The notes beneath the pieces were generated by a model. That model saw only the letters and a list, made by a program, of their open reading frames with translations, searched no databases and was not told the DNA's origin. Below are positions 1 through 10,973 of a stretch of 64,000 nt of DNA, one piece after another. A program made the translations under genes and the position numbers. The stretch covers positions 1,814,001-1,878,000 of the forward strand of contig JAQPZY010001414.1 of the NCBI GenBank assembly GCA_029931535.1. The letters are read 5' to 3'. Origin of the DNA: Margaritifera margaritifera. Its lineage: Eukaryota > Mollusca > Bivalvia > Unionida > Margaritiferidae. Every line of letters begins with the position of its first letter. Positions within the stretch are counted from its first letter, which is position 1.

Positions 1-1180
1 TATGATTAACCTAAAGTGGTCAGCATATGCAAATGATTTTTGGTAGGCATATATAAATATATGATCATGCAAATGATTGGATTAGATTTTCTCTAGATTT
101 TACACAATTTAAAAAAAAAAATTACGAATTTGGGAACTTTGGTTCTTTATTTTGATGCATATGATGTTGTTTTATATACACTAATATTTTTTTCAAGAGG
201 AATCACGTGAGATAGAAGAAGAAAAAAAAAACGACTGCTCCGACCCATCTACTGCAAAGTTTACAGACTTTATAGGTGTAAACTTGTGGTGTTCTCTGAC
301 TGGATGTTCATTAACTGTTACCAATTCTACATCTGTATTAGGAATGATAGTAACTTTCTGTGTTTTCCCTAGGATTTTAAAACCGAGGGATCCAATGGAC
401 CCTAATCTTCGGTAAATTGGGGGTCAAAAGCAGTTTTGTGGGTCAAAGGGAGAAACAGACGTGATTTTTGTTCTTTCGAAGAAAAAAAAACCAGAAATTG
501 TGAAGGAGGCTCTGGGGGTACTCCCCCAAACGGGTCTCAAGGGAGGAGGTCCAGGAGGCCATGCCCCATCCCCTGGCCAAAAATGCATTTTAGACCGAGA
601 GCATACAAAATTGCTCATGGTGGCCCTTATTATCATAATATTTTGCAAAGTTGTTACTTTATTCCAAACAAAACAATCTTTGGGAAAATAACAAATCTGC
701 CCAACTTGAATCAATACTTTAAGAATTTCACAATGTTCATTGTCACATCAACTTGCTCTCCAATAATATCAGTGCTTAAGTTATTACATGTGCATGTCAG
801 TGTTCAAACAATAACTGTCACAATAATTTGTTAATTTTTTGCAGTACACATTACATGTATATCACACTCTTCTCTTCTCATAACAAATGTTTTGTTTTTT
901 TCATGGTGAAAGTTCTTAATTACATGCATGATCTACATAAAACTATTCATTTAAATTCACTTGTCTTCTGCCCCATTGGATACAGCCTGTTGATACTGAT
1001 GTGTTAGTCCTGCTTTTTTTGCAGTCTTGGCAACAACTTATTTTGCTTTCCTTTTTGTAACCACTGATTTTGTGGGTTCAATGTTCAATCTTTTCTTTTA
1101 ATTCTCAACTAGTTTTTTATATTTTTAGCTCCTTGATTCTAACACAACACTGCATCTACCCTCTTGTGTAAGAAATCTTT
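1..1180. other. No gene recognised; AT-rich sequence
   Basis: I see no domain and no convincing exon here. Overlapping short open frames around 430-830 come from a locally GC-richer patch (about 500-600, with runs of C and G) that looks like repeat DNA. They do not resemble a known protein in any frame. Confidence 0.5.
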
Positions 1181-2395
1181 CTTAACCCTTTTCATTCTGA
1201 AGCTCAATCAGACAAGCAGTTGTGTAGAACTGGAAATTTTTTCAGCCCATGTTGCAGCAGCACAAGAGAATGCAGTGACATTGGTCAATCTGGCTTTACA
1301 GGACAATTTTTTTCAAATAATTTTTTATTGTTGTTAACCATTTTAAAAAGCATAACATTTTCTTTAAGGTCGTGTATTTTTTTTCACCGAAAATTTTCAG
1401 ATGTAAAAACTTCAGTTGAAAGTAAAGTTATGTAAACAAAAAGACATGCTTTACATTTTGTTATAACTTACTTTCAATGCAATTTTCCTATCTGCAATAT
1501 TCATTGTACCTCCTATATGTAAGTGTATTAAATGTTGGGAATTTTACGCCATCTAAGAAGTTGACAAAATAATAAAAATCGACCAAGAATGTCAAAAGTT
1601 ATTAAATTTACTCGCATGAGAATTGGTGAGTAAGCAGAATGATCCTTACTGGCAAGTCGACAAAGCTTTTCATTTTGGTTCAATGTTTCCATTCAACAAT
1701 AAATTCTAATTTAATAATGTCAGAGTTCTGTTGGGTATATTTTGGTCCATTTCCAGGAATGCAGTAAAATTTCATAATATCATGCACACACCAAACATCG
1801 TTATATGTGCAAACTTTATGAGAAGTGAAGTTCTCAAAATGTCCAGTCAAACTGAAAAGCATCCACGTCTTCAACATCGTCAATATCAGAGTCAAAAATA
1901 CCAACTAACTAGTTATCATGTGCTCAGATCATTGGATGAAAAGAAGATCAAGATCCCCACTGCCTAAAATATCATTTTCCCCCACAAAATTGTATACATT
2001 TTCATCAAAATAGGCATCCACATCAGTGCCATTTCAGTACTGTCTGCCATTTAGAATTACACGTTATAATTCAGTTTTGAAATCACATTTTCTAATAGGC
2101 AGTTATTATCATCTCTGTTCATTTCGTCAAAGTCAAGCTCACGATCTGCACTGCCTAAAACATAAATTTTTCCCACAAAATTGTCTCCATTTTCATCAAA
2201 ATCCGCATCCACATCACTGCCGTAACTTGCTGCTTCAGTGCTGTCTATCATGTTGATCTCCACACGTTATCAAGTCATGTTTGAAATCAAATTGTCAAAT
2301 AACCAGTTATCATCAGCTCCGTTCATTTTGAAGAAGTAAAGATAACGATCCCCACTTCCTAAAATGTCAAATTTGCACACGAAATGGAGGGTTAA
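1181..2395 (-). mobile_element. Internally deleted piggyBac element (copy B)
   Basis: The segment is bounded by TTAA at 1181-1184 and 2392-2395. Its plus-strand left end reads TTAACCCTTTTCATTCTG, a piggyBac-type terminus, and the other end reads TTAACCCTCC on the minus strand. Bases of about 1185-1650 are the reverse complement, with divergence, of about 13,090-13,536, the 3' non-coding end of the larger piggyBac copy. The rest carries transposase N-terminal coding sequence on the minus strand. The catalytic region is missing, so this is a non-autonomous relic. TTAA duplication and CCCT ends are hallmarks of piggyBac. The right boundary is less certain than the left, because its first bases after CCCT differ from those at 8,948. 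Confidence 0.7.
1680..2390 (-). pseudogene. piggyBac transposase N-terminal relic with tandem duplicates
   Basis: On the minus strand, 2263-2057 reads as an acidic N-terminus (SYGSDVDADFDENGDNFVGK) that matches the start of the 9,169 transposase (SDGSDLESDFEENVDNFVGE). At about 1,860-1,790 the next block (ENFTSHKVCTYNDV) matches ENFTAHNVCPYTEV of the larger copy. The coding segment of roughly 190 bp around the acidic block occurs three times in tandem: about 1,909-2,090, 2,091-2,290 and a truncated unit at 2,291-2,370. Stops and frame changes separate the blocks and the DDD catalytic part is absent, so no functional product is expected. Confidence 0.68.
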
Positions 2396-3325
2396 CATAA
2401 TGTATTGCACTTTTTCCTGATGCCTTAAAACCATAATTGATGTTCTTTACTGAGATGTAAGTTTCTATGTTTATCCTGCCTGATTTGGAATCAACAAGAT
2501 ATTGAAGAATGACTCTACTTGGGGGCCATGAAAACAACTCCATAAAGATATGACCATTCTTTGTCAGACAAGGGTATCTGGCAACAATAATATCATCACT
2601 TCACAACCAGTGATCTATATGCTGTCCCTCCTTAAATTCTGGAAGGGAATCAGTTGGAATCTTCTAACTTCCAAATCGTATTGGTCCAACTCCTTCTCAT
2701 TTAACACGTTAGATGCCACTGTAGGGTTTGCAATTAGTTCAAATCTTTCTGGAAAAGATTGCAAAATGCTAGTCCTCTGGCCTTCAGTTTTCCTATAAAT
2801 TGACCAACTACATTCCCATCGACTTTGAGCTCAAGCCATTCCCATTTCCACACATTCTTCAAACCTTTACTGAAATTTTGTGTGTCTGTCTCTCTACCGA
2901 TAATTCAAGACGCAAGCATGCTAATTTCCATCAGTTTCAGTTACACAAAGATTTATTGCAGTAGAAATCTTTTACATATCAGAATGCTCTTTACAACAAT
3001 TAGCTGTTAAATAATGAATGAATACTATTACAAGGATTGTTTTTATACGGTTAAATTATTGCGGAATGGGGCTGGACATATATATGGATATATATATACT
3101 GAAAATGGACCATATCGAGGAAAATCAGATTCAGGCCAGGAGAACAGCAAAATTAAACTTTAAAATAGTAACAAAAAATCATCACTGGAGAAAAGATCAT
3201 TTGGTAATTATACATGAGCTTTCAAAGAAAAAAAATAACGTCAAGTTTTTCCTCTTTAGTCAGAAACTGTGAGCTTTCAAAGAAAAAAAATAACTTGTCT
3301 AGTTTTTTCTCTTTAGTCAGTAACT
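2396..3325. other. No gene recognised
   Basis: Several short open frames occur, but none shows a recognisable domain, exon pairing or coding bias. Near-duplicate stretches around 3,218-3,250 and 3,270-3,310 (gagctttcaaagaaaaaaaa followed by a ttttTCCTCTTTAGTCAG-like end) form a local two-copy direct repeat of about 50 bp. Confidence 0.45.
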
Positions 3326-3329
3326 GCTC

Positions 3330-3720
3330 ATTGTTCTGAAGGTTCATATGTCCAAAATATTTTCTGAACACTTAGTTAGATTTTGAAAGTTTGCAAGTTC
3401 AAAGAATATGGGGTAAATAGCCCAAAGGATCATGACTTCAATGGAAAAGGTTGAAAGATTCACAAGTCCGAAGGTTCGTTTTAGTCCGAAGGTATTGGAA
3501 AACATGGGATTCCATGGTCTGAAGGTTCATTATTCATAAAATATTTGAACATGGATTCATTGGTTTGAGGATTCAATATTTTGAATGTATTTAAACTGGT
3601 CTGAAGGCTCACTAGTCTGAACATACTTGAAGGAGGGTTTACTGGGTCCAAAGGTGCAATTAGTCTGAATATATCCGAATAGAGGTTAATTTGTGCAGTA
3701 CGAATGTTCAAAAAGTCTCA
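3330..3720 (+). repeat. Degenerate 'tctgaaggttca' array, left arm
   Basis: The motif 'tctgaaggttcat' and variants (gtccgaaggttcg, ctgaaggctcac) recurs irregularly, about every 20-40 bases. The array at about 4,790-5,200 carries the same motif in the opposite orientation (gaaccttcaga). The two arrays therefore form imperfect inverted arms around a centre of roughly 1 kb. Foldback-type elements have this architecture, but no target duplication was found. Confidence 0.55.
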
Positions 3721-4358
3721 AAACAGGACTAATTGGATAAACTATTTTTAAACCATAAAGGCTTTGATCATATTTAATACAAAAATCAATCAAATAATTT
3801 TGTTTTATATTAAGTATTCTTCTTCTAAATTGGGGCACTGAAACAGAAAATGTTACAAATGCATGTGCAAATTAAACATTGGTTGTATTATTACTTAAGT
3901 AATTTTACAGTTGCTTCAAGTATTACTTTTCAGCAAATGATTTCTATTAAATCTTTATTCCATCAGAACAAAGACACAAGGCAAGGACAAAATAGTGCAC
4001 GACTTAAGGAAACAAAAATCAAAAACAATTTTTAAAAATTGTAAGCAGTTTGGAGAAAAATTGGGGTTTTCATTCAAAGGCAAACCATTTACAAACGTAC
4101 ATTTTCTTTTCATAGAAAAACTACTTTATAATTTGTCCAAATTAATAAATGACTTTCTAACATAACAAACGTGTCCACTAAACATGAAAGATCCCACTTA
4201 TAGGTATTAAATGAAAGAAATGTTTTTCAATTAAGAAAATGTTTCATGCAAGCAATTGTTGTGGTGGAGGTATATTATCAGAAGTATAGAATGGACACGA
4301 ATATCCAAAGTTGACTTTGAGCTCTATCTCTGATCTTAACATGGCCCTGAGACCTTGG

Positions 4359-4405
4359 GCACACATTATAGAGCGGGCATTTAAATCCTTCTGTTGACCA
4401 TGGAA
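4359..4405 (+). repeat. 46-bp segment shared with the piggyBac coding region
   Basis: The sequence from GCACACATTATAGAG to TTCTGTTGACC matches 10,441-10,486 with few differences. At the second site it sits between two conserved parts of a piggyBac transposase and breaks the frame with a TGA. The bases flanking the two copies are not alike. Confidence 0.55.
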
Positions 4406-4789
4406 CCCGTGACCTCGAATTTTGAGCATATAAAAAAGTAAATTGAAATGGGTGAAAATTGGCAGAATCAGAGTATATCTCTAGTTATTTTGTCAGACAC
4501 GACTGCAATGACATTCTGTTTACTAGCTGTAATATTGGTTAAACAGCCATTAAGTGGTAATTTTTTTAAACGTTTCATTTGTAGATATTTGGGATAAAAG
4601 CACCCACTCAAAGAACAAATGAACAGGAGAGGCAGCAGATACGCTGCCATCCCTATATTTTTGCAGATAATAAAAAAGTAGGCAAAAAAGTAACCAGAAA
4701 GGAGAGAAATCTTGTGTCCATATGCAGTTTAAGTGAAGGACTAAACTTTAAATATTAATACAATATCTTCAAAGTGTGTGCATGTTGAG

Positions 4790-5200
4790 TAATTTAAACA
4801 ACAATTTATTTTCTGAACATTCAGAGTTTCTTTCAAACAAATCAGGACTCCTCAAGGAAATGAACCACTTGATCCAGCTAATCAAACTTGAACCAATAAC
4901 CATTCTATCATTCCATTTGAACCTTTGAACTATCGAATCTTCAGACCAATGCACTCTTCTTCCAGACTAATGAACCTTCAGACAAATAAACCCTCCTTCA
5001 AACAGATTAACATTTCTTCTGGATTAAAAAATCTTCAGACTAATGCACCCTTGGCCTATTGAATATTCGGAACACTGAACCCTTCTTTCAGACTAATGAA
5101 CCTTTGGACAAACGCACCTTCGGACCATTAAACAACTCGTTCGGACTTGTGACCATTGGAATCAATGAACCTTCTATCGTACCATAAAACCTTCACACTA
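4790..5200 (-). repeat. Degenerate 'gaaccttcaga' array, right arm
   Basis: The motif 'actaatgaaccttcagac' and variants recur about a dozen times. The orientation is opposite to the array at 3,330-3,720. The sequence between the arrays (3,720-4,790) holds only the short repeat at 4,359 and no recognisable gene. Confidence 0.55.
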
Positions 5201-5990
5201 TCAAAATGTAATAGTCATCGGCAGAACTGCAACAATTTGCCTTTTGCAGCCCATCAACTCAAGGAAAATGTTTGCTGCAAATGCCATTTTTTGACACACT
5301 ATATACCATTCACAACAGCGCAGTATATCCAGAAGTTTATATCTCACTTTTAAACCCATTTCCTGAAGCAGTGTTGAAATTTTTATACTGCTTTCTTAAG
5401 TGTGACTGCAATTCAAGCTGTGCGAGATCCATAGCATGAGATTTTGAACAACTAATGTTGAATTGGTCAAGTTCATGGATCCAGTTGTAAATGGGTTTGA
5501 CTGACGAGTTCTTATGTGCACATCACACCAACACACTGCTACTGTCATACAGTAACCAGGAGTAATAACTGAGCCCTAAATCTTTAGCTTTGGTTCTTGT
5601 CCAATGCAACTGCATGTCTCTGGTCTTGATAACTGCTTGTGACTGAGGATCTGAAGACGAACTAGCAGACAAGAAATACATTGTCAGCTTGCTCAGAGTC
5701 ACTGACTGGTAATTAAGAATTGGAAGAAGCTCCCAAATTGTCTTACTCCTTGTTTAAGAATATAATCCTCCAGCAGTCTTGATGCATTTTAGTTATCAAA
5801 GTGCATAGTCTTCAATGAATCAGATATTTCAAGCATATAATGTATCAAGACTAGGAACATAATAAATACAACATTGTAACTTTGACGGCAATCACAGATG
5901 CACTGTTGCATCCATTTGGACGCAAAGGACTTTAATTTAAGGGATGTTTTATCCATGAATGATGCATGATTTCTTAATCAGGGAAAACAC
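5201..5990. other. No gene recognised
   Basis: No domain, tandem repeat or paired splice sites with coding sequence could be supported on either strand. Confidence 0.4.
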
Positions 5991-5994
5991 TGTA

Positions 5995-6300
5995 TTTAAT
6001 ACAAACAAGAGTCCCTCAAAGGGCACCGACACTCTACTGGGCAGAAAGGATTTCCAGGAATTCAAGATAACACCATTTCATAATTTTCACTGCCGAATCT
6101 CTAAACTATTTCCAATATTCTTCAGCAACAATATTTTCAAATGAGCTGCTGTGGTGGACATATTGGATATCAAATTTGCACCATTTTCATTTAGGGCCAA
6201 AATATTTTTACCCCCCAACCGATTAAAAAAACTAAAAGCCTCAAGGATATAACAAATGCACAAAACTTGGGTAATTTCATTCGTCAATTTATAACTTCTA
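5995..6300 (+). repeat. Dispersed repeat, also at 14.5 kb
   Basis: The stretch from 'gacactctactgggc' through 'ttccaggaattcaagataa' to 'gcaccattttcatttaggg' aligns in the same orientation with about 14,525-14,705. It ends just before the TIR element at 6,317. No protein is recognised. Confidence 0.6.
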
Positions 6301-6316
6301 ACCTGATTGTCACCAG

Positions 6317-8033
6317 GGCATACTTGCCATATTCCCAGACAGTGTTGTGGGGTTTTTGAGACTCAAAAAGTGTTTTTTGAGGTCCCAAGGGGGTCATTGC
6401 GCGTGACCCCCCAAAAGCGATGGCATCCAAATGTGAATAAGCTATCTTTTTAAATCAGCCTATATCAAATGACTGGAAATTCAAATCTGAATTTAAAGAA
6501 TGCCATCTGTTTTCTCTGAAGCATTTAATATACTTACAAACAACAATAAATGGTAGACTTAGCATTGTCAAATAACATCACCACAAACATGGTCACAGCC
6601 TCACAGATATTAAATAAAAAAAATACACGAAGTTACTGTCTTTAAAATCCATTGGACAGTGGAATGTAGTTTTAATTACATGCAGTCTTTGCTGCTTTCA
6701 ATAGTTCAATAGTTGGTTTGACAGTAATGCAAGTGTCATTTGTGTTCACAAAATATGCCACTCTTTTCCTTCACAAATATTCATCCACGTCTATGTTGGC
6801 GCAAGCAATGGCCAAAGTCACTAAAAGTGATAAAACCTGTAAGATGGCAATGAATATCCATTTCAAAACAATGAATCTGGCAATTAAAACATTCAAGGTT
6901 TGTGGTAGTTGGCCGAGTTGTTGAAGTCTATGATCGCCGCTATTTTAAGATATTTTTGAGGTTAAAGTCACACCTACAGCAGTAAAGATTTAATTTATTC
7001 TCAGGCTGAATTAATGAAAAAGGGTACTAATTTGTGCAAATTCACAATTTGTCATTTGATTAATGACTTAATACTTTTAAATTATTAAAATTTCATGGTG
7101 CAGTTCATTTAAGGTAATCAAATATTCAAACATGGTGATGTTTTCACAAGTTACTTGATCACATGATAAAACATTTATTTCAATCATGTAAATGTCCAAG
7201 GAAAATATGAGAAAGTTTAGGTGGCAAAACTGTCGAAGCAAATAAGAACATCTCATATTTTTTTTTTTAGCACTTCTAGTGCATTATGTAATACAATTTT
7301 CCTTTGTCCCTTTAAAATGTTGTGTCCTCCAAATCTGGAGGGTGAGGGACAGTGTCCCCTGACCTTTGGATCCTAGGTGCACCTCGGCATTAGAGACTGA
7401 ATGGTGCTGTTGTTCAACCAACCAAAATAATCATGTTTTGTATTTTATATATGGAGTAAAAATCTGACTTAAAAGAAACGTTGCCGCTGATCATAAACTT
7501 TAATAAATATGAAAATATTCTCATTCATTGCAGTCAGTGATGTATAATAACATTTGTTTTTCAATGCACATCTGTTTGATGTACTTAACTTCAGACAAAT
7601 TGGGTTGTTCCACTTAGTGTACTTTACCTATGCAAATTAGCCTAATGGGCTCTCCCTCAGCAGTGCCCAACGGATTTGACACAACACATCACCATAGCTA
7701 TCGTGAGCCAATTCAGTGAATCTCTGAAAGGTGTCTATCTCTGAACGCCTTACCTTTTAATTGTCTCTAAAATATCTGTATAAACTGCCCCGAGGATAGT
7801 TTTACATGAGCTCTGAGCAAGACTGTTTACTGTTTATACATACCACAGATTATTGGCATATATCATTGAGATCAAGAAATGTACATCTTTCCTTTTTTTT
7901 TTTTTTTTGTGGGAAACATTTAATTTGCTAAGAGGGCTGAAAATCGTGTTTTTCGAAACACGACCGTGTCTGGGGGTTTGGGAGTCCAAAATCATGTTTT
8001 TTGTATCACACATCGTGTTATGGCATGTATGCC
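6317..8033. mobile_element. Non-autonomous TIR element, deletion derivative of the 20.9-25.6 kb element
   Basis: The ends are inverted repeats: GGCATACTTGCCATA at 6317 and, read on minus from 8033, GGCATACATGCCATA. Bases of about 6,317-7,500 match the reverse complement of 25,617-25,220. Bases 7,500-8,033 match the reverse complement of 21,380-20,859. The two outer parts of the long element are thus joined here without its roughly 3.8 kb gene-bearing middle. The join lies at a short CTTT(AATA) homology near 7,499. An internal block of about 6,410-7,118 is present here but missing from the long element; it recurs at 48.8-49.7 kb and in part at 13.9 kb. No open frame encodes a known domain. Confidence 0.72.
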
Positions 8034-8943
8034 AGGGGGTCCCTAACACTGTCAACTTTTTGGCGTTTCAAACCAAACAGGAGATTCTTTAGTGATATTT
8101 GCATTGGCGAGCCTGGTTTTAGGCAACAGATGTAATGTAGTTCACTGTCTTCTGTAAGCTCTGAATAATTATGTAAATTGAGGAGTTACATCTCTTCGAA
8201 CATGTGTATGAAAGAGTTTCTCATTTTTATTGGTTCAAATTTTTTTGAACATATTAAAACTAGACATTGCAAATATTGGATTCAGACGACACAGTTTACA
8301 CTGAAATGTACCCTTCTACAAACCAGAAAAGCACATTCAGCAGTCCGTCTACAGTTTTATAGTTGAAATCCACTGCTTTTAAACAGATTTGTTAAATTTA
8401 AAATATTTGAAAAAAAAAGATAGAAAGAAAAAACACATTTTTACACGTTTTATCCACACATTACAGAAGCCATCCAGAACTGGGGACGGGAACCGTTCCA
8501 GCAGTCATTGTGACAGGTGTAATGAAGCCTGGCCGAGTAAACAGAATAAGGCTAACTTGTACACAACATGCTGTTAATTGATTGCTTTATTGATGTAATC
8601 TGGAGAGTTTAGGCAAAATACAGGATGTTTTTTGAGGTGTTACTAAGTAATAAAGGATGGCTTTTGAGTCTTTGATTAAAAATCAGCCGCCCTTTGGTGT
8701 AGGTGAGATAGAAAGGAAAGACCAAGCCAAAAATGAAATCAGCAGGATCACCTGAGCATGTAATGCAACACTGGTTAAATATATTAAGTGGCACCTATGA
8801 ACAACATCAAAAGTGTAAAGAGAAACTATAATGCAAGACGTGCTTCAGAGGCTAATGAACATCAACACTGCTTTACGCAAAATATTTTGAGCTGAATTAA
8901 AACACAAGTAAATTTAATGATTTTGTTTATTTCTCTTCATATT
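8034..8943. repeat. Repeat-derived sequence without a gene
   Basis: Bases of about 8,540-8,720 match the reverse complement of about 27,485-27,645 (shared stretches such as 'gatgttttttgaggtgtta' and 'taataaagg'). The block at 8,034-8,090, which includes 'cagggggtccctaacac', matches the reverse complement of 29,890-29,945. I recognise no coding region. Confidence 0.5.
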
Positions 8944-9168
8944 TTAACCCTTTTCCAGCGGGATAAGACTCCAGTTGTATGTTCACTGCATTCTATGGAA
9001 GGGTGGATTTAACCGTGTAATACATCATTATTTTACGTGTACTCTTTAAAGGAATTAAAGGTAGAAGGCACACAAGTCCTTAGTCATCAAGTGACCACGA
9101 GGTTCAAAATTTAAAAAAATCTGTTAGAATTTAATTTTAAAAGCAAGGTTTACCGTGCAAAGATCAAC

Positions 9169-10927
9169 ATGGCGGACGCAATTGAAGAGGCGAGTGATGG
9201 CAGTGACTTGGAGTCAGATTTTGAAGAAAATGTTGACAATTTTGTCGGTGAAATTGATGTTTTAGACAGTGGTGATCGTGCTGTTGATTTAATTGAAGTG
9301 GGTCCAGCGGTTGATAACTGGTTAGCTGGTTTTCTTTTACTTGGACGACGACAATGATAACAACTTCGAGGGGTTTCAAGCTAATTGGACAACTGAGAAC
9401 TTTACTGCTCATAATGTTTGTCCGTATACCGAGGTCAGAGGGTCAGTGATTCAACACCCAGCAGAAGCAGTAACATGTCACTTTTTTAAGCTCATATGGG
9501 ATAAAGAACTTTGGCAACATCTTGTCACAGAAACCAACACATGCAGAACAAGAGCGCAGAAAGAACCCCCCTCCACTATTTGCAGTAAAATGGACGCCAG
9601 TTGACGTTCATAAAATGAAGGCGTTTTTAGGTTTATGTTTGTGCATGGGTATTTTACGTCTTCCATCTAGGAATGACTATTGGAGACAAAGGAAAAGGAT
9701 GTTCAAGACCAATGTTAATAGTATCATGTCCCGGGATCGTTTCAATCAGATATGGCATTACCTGCACGTGCAGAATAATGAAGCTGCACAACCACCAAAA
9801 CCTGACAGGTTCCTGATAGTATGTTTTTTAAATTATTTGAAATTTTATAAAGTATTTGAGTGTAAAGTTCATGTACCTGTATATGCCCAATGGTGATGTT
9901 ACTGTTGATGAAAGTATCGTGAAATTCAAGGGGAGACTTTCATTCAGGCAATATTTACCTGCAAAGCCCATAAAGTGGGGAATCAAGGTTTGGTCTCTTT
10001 GTGAAAGTACCTCGGGTTACATGCACAAATTTCAGGTGTACACAAGAATGGAGGAGTACAATACTGGAAAGGGACATACAGAGTGAGTGGTCACAGATTT
10101 ATTGGGGCACCTACAACACAAGAACATTTGGGTATTCATGGATAATTTTTATACAAGTCCCTCCTTGTTTACTGAACTGCAGATGAGAGGTATAAATGCA
10201 CGTGGAACAGTTTGATTTAATCGTAAAGGTCTTCCTGCAGAACTTTTGCCAAAACACATTAGACTGAAAAAACATGAGTTTCGTGTTGCACAGAAAGATG
10301 AACTCTCATACTGTATATGGATGGAAAGGAAACTTGTCTTAGTGCTGTCCAACTTCCATGATCCAACAGCCATTGGTTCCATCGATCGTAGAAACGCTGA
10401 TGGTCAGAAAGAACCTGTGCAAATTTCCAGAATTCTTCAGGCACACATTATAGAGTGGGCATTAAAATTCTTCTGTTGACCTTGGATGCATATGAGGGGT
10501 GTAGATATTTGTGACCAGATGCTAGGATACTACATGATTCAGCTGAGATCCAAAAAATGGTGGAGACATTTATTTTTGTACCTTCTGATGGCAAGTGTGT
10601 ATAATGCATATGTTATTGCGAGGGATTCCAATTCCAACTTTATAAACAAAGAGTATCCAACCTTTCAAGATTTTGTTGAAGATCTAGGTGAAAGTCTCAT
10701 TGGTGATGTCAGAGCAAGAAAGGATGCCCCAGTTGTGAATGAAGTGAGACCTACTGCTCGACATGATGTTGTGAGAATGTATGAAAAGAAATAAGTATGT
10801 GTCAAGTGTAGAGCAAAAGCAGAGCCAGATCAGAGGGCAGGAATATCCAAGTTTGGTTGTGTGCAATGTAATGTACCTCTGCACTTAGGCTATTCAACAT
10901 ATCACATTATCAGAGCAAATCATTTGT
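9169..10927 (+). pseudogene. piggyBac transposase (DDE_Tnp_1_7 type), frameshifted
   Basis: The ATG at 9169 opens an acidic N-terminus. The conserved core then appears in shifted frames: WTPVDVHKMKAFLGLCLCMG and MSRDRFNQIWHYLH (frame change near 9,520), then VDESIVKFKGRLSFRQYLPA after another shift near 9,890. The three catalytic aspartates are visible: VDES (9907), MDNFYTS (10141) and GVDICDQ (10504). A cysteine-rich C-terminus follows (VCVKC, FGCVQC, HLGYSTYH). From about 9,890 to 10,927 one frame is kept but broken by stops at 10,084, 10,213, 10,477 and 10,792. The transposase would cut and paste at TTAA sites, but with about three frameshifts and four stops this copy is dead. The stop at 10,213 (GTV*FNRKGLP) sits where the family has arginine. 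Confidence 0.85.
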
Positions 10928-10973
10928 GATACGGTACTAATTTTGTTTGCAAAAGTGAGAACAACACCATACC

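Noticed and set aside
6718..6924. 68-residue frame also open in the 49.2 kb copy
   Set aside because: In both copies it starts at a non-ATG codon on a dispersed non-coding repeat, and the 13.9 kb copy breaks it. Similar length reflects recent shared descent.
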